Assembly (NCBI GenBank): GCA_900541015.1
Contig: UQIB01000010.1
Location: 1-64,000 of the forward strand
Direction of reading: 5' to 3'
Length of the DNA stretch: 64,000 nucleotides
Source: an uncultured Collinsella sp.
GTDB taxonomy: Bacteria; Actinomycetota; Coriobacteriia; Coriobacteriales; Coriobacteriaceae
This document shows positions 9,913 through 16,741 of the stretch, in pieces. Within the stretch, counting starts at the first letter, position 1. Every line of letters begins with the position of its first letter. Both the position numbers and the translations under genes were made by a program. The notes beneath the pieces were generated by a model that saw only the letters and a list, made by a program, of their open reading frames with translations, ran no database searches and was not told the DNA's origin.

Positions 9913-9946
9913 GCCGGCGGGGCTAGCTGCTCCGCCGGCCTTTTTT
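9913..9946 (+). terminator. intrinsic terminator between EIIBC gene and mupG
   Basis: GCCGGCGG and CCGCCGGC form an 8-bp stem (9913-9920, 9932-9939) followed by a run of six T at 9941-9946. The ribosome binding site of mupG begins 4 nt later, so mupG is expressed either by readthrough or from a promoter I cannot see. Confidence 0.75.
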
Positions 9947-9962
9947 AAAGGAGCGTTGAAGC

Positions 9963-11015
9963 GTGAAAACGGGTATTTCGATTTATCTTTCCAGCCCTCT
10001 GCAGGATATTGAGCGGACGATTGAACATGGTGCCGCGGCGGGTGCGCGCTATGCGTTCACCTCGCTGCATATTCCCGAGGATGGGGGAGCGGCGTATGCC
10101 GATAAGGTCCGTCATGTGCTGTCGCTGCTTTCCGCCCGCGGCATTGCGCTCATTGCCGATGTGGGGCCTCGCACGTGCGATTTGCTCGGGCTTGAGCGCA
10201 TCGAGGACCTGCGCGATCTGGGGTTGGAATACCTTCGTTTGGACTATGGCTTTAGCGCCCAGCGGGTCGCGGAGCTGTTCGGTGTATTTCACATTGTGGT
10301 CAATGCATCGACGGTGAGTTCTGATGAAATCGCATCGTGGCGTGAGGCCGGTGCCGATGTGACTCGTTTTGCCGCCTGCCACAATTTTTACCCCAAGCCT
10401 TATACCGGTTTAGCTCTGGAGGACATTGCTCGGGTGAATCTTCGTCTTGCGGCGCTTGGATTCGAAATCATGGCTTTTGTGCCGGGTGATGCTAACGTTC
10501 GCGGGCCGGTATTCGAGGGACTGCCGACGGTCGAGGCGCAGCGCGGTCGCGCGTCAAAGGTTGCTCTCAATATGCTTGAGCTTGCACATGGCGCCGATTG
10601 CGACATTGTGTTGGTCGGCGACCCCGATCTATCCGATGCGGGCTGGGCGCAGTTTGCTCAAGTTTCCGCCGGATACGTGGACCTGCAATGCGAGCTTGAG
10701 CCCGGTTATGCCTATGTGCGCGGGCAGATTCATCACGACCGGCCCGACTCGGGCGTCCTCATCTTTAGGTCTCAGGAGTCACGTACGACGCTTAAGCCGG
10801 ATTCCGTGCCGATGGATGCCGGAGCCGGCCTGCCGCGAAAGGCGGGGTCGATCGCTGTGAGCAATAGCGGATATGGGCGCTACGAAGGCGAGCTTGAGAT
10901 TGCGCGGGTCGATCTTCCCGGTGACGAGCGCATGAACGTTGCGGGCCATATCACGCCCGAAGCAATGGAACTGCTACCGTTTATCAAGCGCGGATTCGGG
11001 GTACGGTTCGTTTAA
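9963..11015 (+). CDS. mupG: 6-phospho-N-acetylmuramidase, MupG family (DUF871)
   Basis: MupG cleaves MurNAc-6-phosphate-GlcNAc, the PTS-imported disaccharide, in the cytoplasm to MurNAc-6-phosphate and GlcNAc. It is known from Staphylococcus aureus, where it lies with murQ, murP and murR as here. The 350-residue protein has the family's TIM-barrel N-terminus (GISIYLSSPLQDIERTIEHG, FTSLHIPED, LRLDYGFS, CHNFYPKPYTGL). The C-terminal domain is smaller, from about 245. GTG 9963 is preceded by AAAGGAG at suitable spacing. Confidence 0.9.
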   Translation: MKTGISIYLSSPLQDIERTIEHGAAAGARYAFTSLHIPEDGGAAYADKVRHVLSLLSARGIALIADVGPRTCDLLGLERIEDLRDLGLEYLRLDYGFSAQRVAELFGVFHIVVNASTVSSDEIASWREAGADVTRFAACHNFYPKPYTGLALEDIARVNLRLAALGFEIMAFVPGDANVRGPVFEGLPTVEAQRGRASKVALNMLELAHGADCDIVLVGDPDLSDAGWAQFAQVSAGYVDLQCELEPGYAYVRGQIHHDRPDSGVLIFRSQESRTTLKPDSVPMDAGAGLPRKAGSIAVSNSGYGRYEGELEIARVDLPGDERMNVAGHITPEAMELLPFIKRGFGVRFV

Positions 11016-11107
11016 CGTGTGACCCGCGGGCTACAATTGGCCCATCATACGAAGGCGCCTCGTGTGGCGTGTGCCTGCGTTGGCCGATCTATATTCGGAG
11101 GATTCCC

Positions 11108-11467
11108 ATGACCGTACTGTTTGTTGAATATCCCAAGTGCTCGACCTGTAAGAAGGCCAAGGCATGGCTGGACGAACATGGGGTAGAGTATATCGACCGC
11201 GATATCGTTTTGGACAACCCCACGGCCGATGAGCTTGCGACCTGGATTGCTCGTTCGGGGCTGCCGGTGCGGCGCTTCTTTAATTCGTCGGGCATGAAAT
11301 ATCGAGAGCTGGGCCTGAAGGCGCGTCTGGACGCGGGCATGACGGATCGGGAGTGCTACGAGCTGCTGGCGACCGACGGCATGCTGGTCAAGCGTCCGCT
11401 GCTGGTGGGCGACGACTTTGTGATTCCCGGCTTTAGGGAATCGGCTTGGGCCGAGGCGTTGCTGTAG
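11108..11467 (+). CDS. Spx/ArsC-family thioredoxin-fold protein
   Basis: The 119-residue protein has the ArsC/Spx/YffB fold: EYPKCSTCKKAKAWLDEHG with a CxxC at the start of helix 1, IDRDI after strand 2, and the family's C-terminal LLVGDDFVIPGFRE. Members include arsenate reductases, the RNA polymerase-binding Spx/MgsR regulators and uncharacterised reductases. No ars genes are adjacent, so arsenate reduction is not supported; a redox role is as likely. ATG 11108 follows GGAGG. Confidence 0.8.
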   Translation: MTVLFVEYPKCSTCKKAKAWLDEHGVEYIDRDIVLDNPTADELATWIARSGLPVRRFFNSSGMKYRELGLKARLDAGMTDRECYELLATDGMLVKRPLLVGDDFVIPGFRESAWAEALL

Positions 11468-11473
11468 CGGCTG

Positions 11474-11521
11474 CGGAAAGTGCGACCCGTTTTGAGTGCT
11501 CAGGGTGGGACGCACTTTCCG
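11474..11521. terminator. bidirectional terminator between convergent genes
   Basis: CGGAAAGTGCG and CGCACTTTCCG form an 11-bp stem that continues inward through ACCC/GGGT. It lies between the Spx-like gene and the convergent gene at 11540-11950. Confidence 0.65.
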
Positions 11522-11539
11522 TCGGCGGGCCTGCCCCAG

Positions 11540-11950
11540 TCAGTCCGCCAGCTGTGCCCATTCGTGCGAATCGTAGACCTTTACGTGCTTGTTGGGCTTG
11601 CCGCTCCAGTACTCCTCGTCCATAAAGGGCAGATATGCCTGAACGCCAGGGCAGATAAAGGGAATCCGCTGCTGTTGCAGTCGCTCGCGCTGACGCTGTT
11701 CCAGGTGCGCCTCGGATATGACGGTCGGCATGCCGGACAGCTCGACGAGACTTGCCTGGATTCGCTTAAGGTCGGGTAGTCCCGCGTGCCATGACATCCG
11801 CATGATCAAAAAGGATGCACGGCGGTATTTTGCCTGCACCACAGTAATGGCGGGGCGTAACGTGGGGTGAATTTTGTCCCGTTCGGGCCAAAGGTCGGCA
11901 GTGATCTCGAGGCCCAGGGTCTCCCATAGGTAATCAAGCTCTTCGTCCAT
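11540..11950 (-). CDS. hypothetical protein
   Basis: The 136-residue product is unrecognised as a whole. Its C-terminal third (QRQRERLQQQRIPFICPGVQAYLPFMDEEYW) resembles a stretch I associate with winged-helix/MarR-like proteins of Firmicutes, whose usual N-terminal DNA-binding part is not obvious here. It may be a shortened relative. No membrane segment or signal peptide. ATG 11950 has only a weak GAGG upstream. Confidence 0.55.
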   Translation of the reverse strand: MDEELDYLWETLGLEITADLWPERDKIHPTLRPAITVVQAKYRRASFLIMRMSWHAGLPDLKRIQASLVELSGMPTVISEAHLEQRQRERLQQQRIPFICPGVQAYLPFMDEEYWSGKPNKHVKVYDSHEWAQLAD

Positions 11951-12153
11951 GGCGCCTCGATATCTACGCGATCATTGATACTTCGATTGTGTTGCCTGGT
12001 GCTATCGTTTTCACGGTAGAATCTGCCAACGGTTGACGGCTACCGCTCGCGGCGTTTTGCCCCTCGTGTACAGCGGTCGGCTTCACAGGTCCTTCACGGG
12101 TTGGACTAAATAAGGCCAATTTGACTGAATTTCAAAAAAGTCAAAATTGGGGC

Positions 12154-12182
12154 TTGCGTCACGGCGAGACTTCCCGTATATT
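12154..12182 (+). promoter_or_regulatory. sigma-70-type promoter for the tRNA pair
   Basis: TTGCGT (12154-12159) and TATATT (12177-12182) are separated by exactly 17 nt, 45 nt before the mature tRNA-Gln. A small AT-rich inverted repeat (12116-12150) lies just upstream. Confidence 0.75.
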
Positions 12183-12226
12183 TCTTTCTTGCGCAAAGGC
12201 ACAGCCGAGCGCAGCGATGCAGTCAT

Positions 12227-12300
12227 TGGGATGTCGTCTAATGGCAGGACAGCGGATTCTGGTTCCGTCAATGGGGGTTCGACTCCCTCCATCCCAGCCA
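12227..12300 (+). tRNA. tRNA-Gln (CTG)
   Basis: A cloverleaf forms with acceptor arms TGGGATG/CATCCCA. The anticodon stem GCGGA/TCCGT surrounds loop TTCTGGT, giving anticodon CTG. The T arm is GGGGGTTCGACTCCC, and CCA is encoded at 12298-12300. Confidence 0.93.
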
Positions 12301-12317
12301 TTGCATTTGCTACATAT

Positions 12318-12394
12318 GGCCCGTTCGTCTAGCGGTTTAGGACGCCGCCCTCTCAAGGCGGAGATCACCAGTTCGAATCTGGTACGGGCTACCA
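12318..12394 (+). tRNA. tRNA-Glu (CTC)
   Basis: Acceptor arms GGCCCGT/ACGGGCT include one G-U pair. The anticodon stem CCGCC/GGCGG surrounds loop CTCTCAA, giving anticodon CTC. The T arm is CCAGTTCGAATCTGG, and CCA is encoded. It lies 17 nt after tRNA-Gln, so the two are co-transcribed. Confidence 0.93.
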
Positions 12395-12403
12395 AAATTG
12401 AAC

Positions 12404-12433
12404 GCCCGGGCCTCGTAAGAGACCCGGGTTTTG
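12404..12433 (+). terminator. intrinsic terminator of the tRNA operon
   Basis: CCCGGG (12405-12410) pairs with CCCGGG (12423-12428), with CTC/GAG inside, followed by TTTT. Confidence 0.75.
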
Positions 12434-12488
12434 TGTATTGACCGTATATACGGCGCCTGCCGTGTTTCGCTCAGATCGAGGAGTAGCC

Positions 12489-13406
12489 ATGGATCTGCCC
12501 ATCAGCTTGCAAGACATCACGTATGCCGAGAACTATCTGGCGCAGGGCGACCTGGCTACGGCGACGCCGCTGCTGGAGCGTCTGGTGGAGCTCGCCGAGG
12601 AGTATATCGACGCTGAGTGCAAGACGGAGGAGAAGCGCCAATACTTTAGCTTCGATAGCAAGTTTGAGCGCTTGGCCTATCGCCGCGTGGAGAAGGATCC
12701 GCGCGAGCTCGTGCAGGTCGAGGTGCCGTTTGACCGCCTGTACTCTGACATGGCGTTTGCCTACATTCGCCAGCAGGATTATGTGAGCGCTCGTAATGCC
12801 CTGATGCAGGCTGTGCGTTGGGACCCCATGAACTGCAACTATCGCCTGGATCTGGCCGAGCTGTTCCGCGCACTCGAGGACAAGCAGGAATGGGCATCGC
12901 TCTCGTTCTCGGTGCTGGAGCGTGCAAGCGATGGCAAGTGCGCCGCCCGCGCTTACGCCAATCTAGGTCAGTACTTCTTGGAGCCCGAGACCGAGAACGT
13001 TTCGGCTGCCGTGGGCTGCGCGCGTCTGGCGCTGCGCCTGGCGCCCAACGATGCGCATACGACGCGCCTGCTCAACAAGATCCATACCACCTATCCGGAT
13101 GCCGCTGATGAGAGCGACGACCACGTGATGGGTGAATTGGCCCTGCAAGGCGTGCCGACCTCGCCTTCGGCCGAGATTGCCATCTGCCTGATCATGTGCG
13201 CGACCGATGCTGCAAGCGACGGCGACAAGCAGGAGGCGACGCGCCTGACGGTGCGTGCTCGCGACTTGGTGGGCGAGGAGGCCTGCGCGGCGATTATCAA
13301 ACTGGTGCGCGAGAGCGATGCCGAGCTCAATGCCGAGCGCAAGGCAAAGCGCGAGGCTACGGGCTCAAACGCCGATGGCGCCAAGGAGGCCGGCGATGCC
13401 CAGTAA
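12489..13406 (+). CDS. TPR-like helical-repeat protein
   Basis: The 305-residue protein is mostly helical, with repeat-like units such as SDMAFAYIRQQDYVSARNALMQAVRWDP and ARAYANLGQYFLEPETENVSAAVGCARLALRLAP. These resemble tetratricopeptide repeats, a scaffold for protein contacts. No catalytic motif is visible. The C-terminal 40 residues are charged and probably disordered. ATG 12489 follows GAGGAG. Its end overlaps smpB by 11 nt, so the two are translationally coupled; the functional reason is unknown. Confidence 0.75.
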   Translation: MDLPISLQDITYAENYLAQGDLATATPLLERLVELAEEYIDAECKTEEKRQYFSFDSKFERLAYRRVEKDPRELVQVEVPFDRLYSDMAFAYIRQQDYVSARNALMQAVRWDPMNCNYRLDLAELFRALEDKQEWASLSFSVLERASDGKCAARAYANLGQYFLEPETENVSAAVGCARLALRLAPNDAHTTRLLNKIHTTYPDAADESDDHVMGELALQGVPTSPSAEIAICLIMCATDAASDGDKQEATRLTVRARDLVGEEACAAIIKLVRESDAELNAERKAKREATGSNADGAKEAGDAQ

Positions 13407-13866
13407 GCGTGAACGCAAGCTCATTTCCAAGAATCGCTCGGCGCATCACGAGTACTTTATCGACGAGACGTTTGAGTGCGGTATTGAGCTGAGCGGCACC
13501 GAGGTCAAGTCGATTCGCGAGCGCGCCTGTCAGATCACTGACACTTTTGCGCTGATTCGTGGCGGCGAGTGCTGGCTCGTCGGACTGCATATCCACCCTT
13601 ATAGCCATGGTGGCGTGTGGAATCGCGATCCCGACCGTCGGCGTCGTCTGCTGCTGCACCGCAAGGAGATCGACTTTCTTGACGGCAAGCTTCGCAACCG
13701 TGGTTATGCGCTGGTTCCGTTGGAGCTCTACTTTAATACCGACGGCCGCGTAAAGCTGCTGCTGGGTCTGGGTCGCGGCAAGAAGCTCTACGACAAGCGC
13801 GAGGACATGGCCAAGCGTGATGTCCAACGCGAGATCGACCGCGCCCTCAAGGAGCGCAACCGCTGA
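13396..13866 (+). CDS. smpB: SsrA-binding protein SmpB
   Basis: SmpB binds tmRNA and delivers it to stalled ribosomes for trans-translation. The 156-residue product is full length and has the family core (NRSAHHEYFIDETFECGIELSGTEVKSIR, HIHPYS) and the basic C-terminal tail (GKKLYDKREDMAKRD). ATG 13396 follows AAGGAGG, which lies inside the upstream gene. No ssrA gene was recognised in the window. RNase R, its functional partner, is at 2764. Confidence 0.95.
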   Translation: MPSKRERKLISKNRSAHHEYFIDETFECGIELSGTEVKSIRERACQITDTFALIRGGECWLVGLHIHPYSHGGVWNRDPDRRRRLLLHRKEIDFLDGKLRNRGYALVPLELYFNTDGRVKLLLGLGRGKKLYDKREDMAKRDVQREIDRALKERNR

Positions 13867-13878
13867 CCACCCTTCATA

Positions 13879-13945
13879 AGTTGCGGTGGAATAGTTCCTG
13901 TTTGAGGCCAAATACCCGACGAGCAGGAACTATTTCACCGCAACT
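13879..13945. repeat. palindromic element, AGTTGCGGTGAAATA family (copy 1)
   Basis: Arms of 22 nt (13879-13900 and 13924-13945) pair completely, with one G-U, around a 23-nt loop. The outer 15 nt match copy 2 at 26657-26723, while the inner arm differs in both halves so that pairing is kept. It lies just after smpB and may also terminate transcription. Confidence 0.8.
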
Positions 13946-14072
13946 GCGGGCGCCTCATCTTGCTTGCTGTTTTGGCACATATGTGTACGGGGCGGTATCC
14001 GTTATGGGCATCGCCTTTTTTGTGGGTACATACATCTATGAGGTTCCAGCCCGGGTTAGGGGAGTGATCGTT

Positions 14073-14576
14073 ATGGACAATACTGCGTTCTTTACCATGC
14101 CGAGCGGTCTGTACGTGGTGAGCGCCGCGGCAGACGGGCTGCGCGCCGGCTGCGTCATCAACACGGCGGTGCAGGTGACATCCATGCCGCCGCGAATTTC
14201 GGTTGCCGTGAACAAGGACAACGTCACCTCGGGCGTCATCGCATCGGCCAAAGCGTTCGCGCTGACCGTGATCGATCAGACCGCGGACATGCTCTACATC
14301 GGTAACTTTGGGTTCCGCACCAGCAGCGATTATGACAAGTTTGCCAAATACGAGACCCGCGAGACTGCCCTCGGTATGCCCTATGTGCCCGAGCACGCGG
14401 CAGCCCTGTTTAGCTGCCGTTTGATCGACACTGTGGATGTGGGCACGCATCTACTGTTTATCGGCGAGGTCGAGGATGCCGAGCGCCTGGGCGACGAGAC
14501 GACGCTGACGTACGACTACTATCACAAGGTTCTGAAGGGCAAGACGCCTCCGAAGGCCTCATCCTATCAAGGCTAG
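14073..14576 (+). CDS. FMN-binding flavin reductase domain protein
   Basis: The 167-residue protein matches the split-barrel flavin reductase family (FFTMPSGLYVVSAAADGLRAGCVINTAVQVTSMPPRISVAVNKDN). The N-terminal domain of clostridial high-molecular-weight rubredoxin (Hrb) belongs to this family and passes electrons from NAD(P)H to rubredoxin. Here rubredoxin is encoded separately just downstream (14666), so a redox partnership, perhaps for oxygen or peroxide detoxification, is likely. ATG 14073 follows GGGGAG. Confidence 0.8.
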   Translation: MDNTAFFTMPSGLYVVSAAADGLRAGCVINTAVQVTSMPPRISVAVNKDNVTSGVIASAKAFALTVIDQTADMLYIGNFGFRTSSDYDKFAKYETRETALGMPYVPEHAAALFSCRLIDTVDVGTHLLFIGEVEDAERLGDETTLTYDYYHKVLKGKTPPKASSYQG

Positions 14577-14593
14577 AAATGTTTTAAAAAAAC

Positions 14594-14621
14594 TTGCATT
14601 ATATTATTGAGAATCTATACT
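14594..14621 (+). promoter_or_regulatory. promoter of the rubredoxin gene
   Basis: TTGCAT (14594-14599) and TATACT (14616-14621) are separated by 16 nt in a strikingly AT-rich stretch. The region ATTATTGAGAATCTATACT is loosely Fur/PerR-box-like, but not close enough to call an operator. Confidence 0.65.
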
Positions 14622-14665
14622 AATAAATGAAGTGCATCAACAGTCGCGTTCGAGAGGAGAACATC

Positions 14666-14809
14666 ATGGCTGAGGAAAAGAAGACGTATAAGTTTGTGTG
14701 CGTCGTTTGCGGTTACGAGGTTGAGGTCGACACGCCCGAGCTGCCCGAGGACTACGTGTGCCCGGTGTGCGGCGTCGGTCCCGATCAGTTTGAGCTCGTC
14801 GAGGAGTAA
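14666..14809 (+). CDS. rubredoxin
   Basis: This is a one-iron electron carrier of only 47 residues. The four iron ligands are in CVVCGYEV and YVCPVCGVG, the standard pair of CxxC loops. After the second loop it keeps the acidic [10 protein letters not shown] ending typical of the family. ATG 14666 follows GAGAGGAG. It has its own promoter and a terminator after it, next to the flavin reductase. Confidence 0.93.
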   Translation: MAEEKKTYKFVCVVCGYEVEVDTPELPEDYVCPVCGVGPDQFELVEE

Positions 14810-14849
14810 CTCGTAGACACACGGCGATTAGCCATACAGAGCTCTGTCC

Positions 14850-14886
14850 AAGGGTCCCGGCTGGATATTCCGGCTGGGACCCTTTT
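14850..14886 (+). terminator. intrinsic terminator after rubredoxin
   Basis: AAGGGTCCC pairs with GGGACCCTT, followed by a short T run (TTTTG). The loop contains GGCTGG twice. Confidence 0.7.
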
Positions 14887-14917
14887 GATTTATCTGACGG
14901 TTTAAAACGGCCTTACG

Positions 14918-14933
14918 TGTTACAGATTGAGAC
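14918..14933. repeat. isolated right half of the 59-nt hairpin repeat
   Basis: TGTTACAGATTGAGAC matches the right arm of the hairpin family found at 16341, 24011, 29613 and 59851. The matching left arm is at best badly decayed (ATTTATCTGACGG), so this is a degenerate copy. Confidence 0.6.
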
Positions 14934-14962
14934 GTTATATCTGGACAGCCACGCCATCCCAA

Positions 14963-16219
14963 TTACATCCCCGTTAGCAGCACGATGTCGAGAATCGTCA
15001 CGATGACGCCGATCCCTACGAGCAGCGCGTTGAGCGGGCGCGAGTTGGCGTATTTGCCCATAACGCGGGGCGAACTGGTGAGTCGTATGAGCACAAAGAC
15101 CGTAATCGGCAACTGAAGCGACAGCAGCGCCTGACTCCAGATGAGACCCTCAAAAGGATTCGGGACGATCAGGCACGCCGCCACTGCGCCGACGAAACAG
15201 ACCGCCACTCCAATCGATGAGTGCCGGTCGTGGATGTCGTATTCCTCGTCGAACATGCCCGCGGTGATGGTTCCCGCCGCCATGCCCGCTGTCACGCTGC
15301 TCGATAGTCCCGCGAACAGCAGCGCTACCGCAAAGATGGTCGAGCTCGCCGGGCCCAAGATGGGGGAGAGCGTGGCCGCTGCGACGGCGAGGTCGTCTAC
15401 GACAATGCCGTGCGCAAAGAAGGTCGTTGCGGCCAGGATGACCATGGCCGAGTTGATTGCCCAGCCCACGCCCATCGAAAAGAGCGTGTCGAAGAGCTCA
15501 TAGCGCAGACGCTCTTCGATAACCTGCTCGCCTTGGCCTTCGAAGTGCATGGATTGGATGACCTCGGAGTGCAGAAAAAGGTTGTGTGGCATAATGACCG
15601 CACCCAGGACACTCACGATAATCGCGGCAGAGCCAGTGGGCATACTGGGCGTGATCCAGCTTGCGGCGGCTTGCGGCCAGTCGACCTTGACCAGCGCAAG
15701 CTCGGCCAAAAACGAGAGTCCTACCACGCCGACGAAGGCGATGATCCAGCGCTCGGCACGCTTGTAGGAGTTCGTCATGAGCATCGCCATCGATACTGCC
15801 GCCACGATGACGCAGCCCGCGCGCACGGGCAGGCCAAAGAGCATTTGAAGCGCGATCGCACCGCCCAGGACTTCGGCCATGGCGGTGGCGATGGTCGCGA
15901 GATAGGCGCTGCCGAGCACGGCGCGTCCCACGATGCGGGGGAGAAAGCGGGTCGTGGCCTCGGCGAGACAGGCGCCCGTGGCGATACCCAGGTGCGCCGC
16001 GTTGTGCTGCAGCACAATGAGCATAATCGTGGACAGCGTGACGATCCACAGCAGCGCGTAGCCAAACTGCGAGCCCGCGGCCATATTGGAGGCCCAGTTG
16101 CCCGGGTCGATAAAGCCGACGGTCACGAGCAGTCCGGGGCCAATATGCCGCGCAATGTCTAGGCCTTCGTGACCACCGGTGCGCCGGGAGCCAAAATGTT
16201 GTTTGAGATGATTGAGCAT
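14963..16219 (-). CDS. mntH: NRAMP-family divalent metal transporter
   Basis: This proton-coupled Mn2+/Fe2+ importer of 418 residues has about eleven TM segments. The metal-site motifs of the family are intact: DPGN in TM1 (GFIDPGNWASNMAAGSQFG) and MPHN in TM6 (VIMPHNLFLHSEVIQ). I chose ATG 16219 because AGGAG precedes it on the minus strand; an in-frame start 36 nt upstream lacks a site. A probable promoter with a dyad lies upstream (16267-16297). It is not in an operon and is convergent with rubredoxin. Confidence 0.9.
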   Translation of the reverse strand: MLNHLKQHFGSRRTGGHEGLDIARHIGPGLLVTVGFIDPGNWASNMAAGSQFGYALLWIVTLSTIMLIVLQHNAAHLGIATGACLAEATTRFLPRIVGRAVLGSAYLATIATAMAEVLGGAIALQMLFGLPVRAGCVIVAAVSMAMLMTNSYKRAERWIIAFVGVVGLSFLAELALVKVDWPQAAASWITPSMPTGSAAIIVSVLGAVIMPHNLFLHSEVIQSMHFEGQGEQVIEERLRYELFDTLFSMGVGWAINSAMVILAATTFFAHGIVVDDLAVAAATLSPILGPASSTIFAVALLFAGLSSSVTAGMAAGTITAGMFDEEYDIHDRHSSIGVAVCFVGAVAACLIVPNPFEGLIWSQALLSLQLPITVFVLIRLTSSPRVMGKYANSRPLNALLVGIGVIVTILDIVLLTGM

Positions 16220-16266
16220 GGTGAGCTCCTGCGTGCCGTTTGTTTGACGCCGCAAAGGATACCCGT

Positions 16267-16297
16267 TTTATGCTAAAAAGTTAACCAAGACTAACAA
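16267..16297 (-). promoter_or_regulatory. probable mntH promoter with overlapping dyad
   Basis: On the minus strand TTGTTA (plus 16292-16297) and TAGCAT (plus 16270-16275) are 16 nt apart. The spacer holds GTTA/TAAC inverted repeats (plus 16280-16295, GTTAACCAAGACTAAC), which loosely resemble DtxR/IdeR-type metal-repressor sites. The regulator is not in the window. Confidence 0.45.
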
Positions 16298-16340
16298 AAT
16301 TGTTGTATTTGAATAGGATGGTGAAAGGGGATTACCGAAA

Positions 16341-16558
16341 TGTCTTGATCTGTAACAACTAAGGATGGAAATTGGGTCTAGGTGTTACAGATCAAGACAG
16401 GAAGAAATGGTCCTATGGAAAATCTCGATCTGTAACAGTTAGCTGCAAAAACCGGCCCTTCGTGTTACAGATCGAGACAAGCCAAAACTGTCCTGCAGAA
16501 AATCTCAACCTGTAACATCTAAGCGCCAAAATCGGCTCCTCCTGTTACAGATTGAGAT
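16341..16558. repeat. tandem array of three 59-nt hairpin repeats
   Basis: Units begin at about 16341, 16421 and 16501, an 80-nt period. Each has arms related to TGTCTCGATCTGTAACA and its complement around a loop of exactly 25 nt, and unit spacers resemble each other (AAATGGTCCTATGGAAA, AAACTGTCCTGCAGAAA). Unit 1 has CTTGATC/GATCAAG in place of CTCGATC/GATCGAG, a compensated pair change. The array fills much of the 521-nt gap between mntH and gltB. The rest of that gap holds only the mntH promoter region and gltB leader. Confidence 0.9.
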
Positions 16559-16741
16559 GTTTGAAGCGGTGAGTTTACAGGTCGAACTTGGGCCCTTGTT
16601 GCCGTCCTTGAGGTCGGCGGTGTCCACTCGTAGGGCGTGCGTTACGCGATTGTTTCGAAACGGGCGGGAAACACAACGGGCCGGCGATGCTCCTAGTATG
16701 CCTATTCAACTGACTGTCTAAATATCTAGGGGAGGATCGCG

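Noticed and set aside
14600..14625. Fur or PerR operator at the rubredoxin promoter
   Set aside because: The AT-rich stretch has some matching positions, but the dyad is too poor to support a specific regulator.
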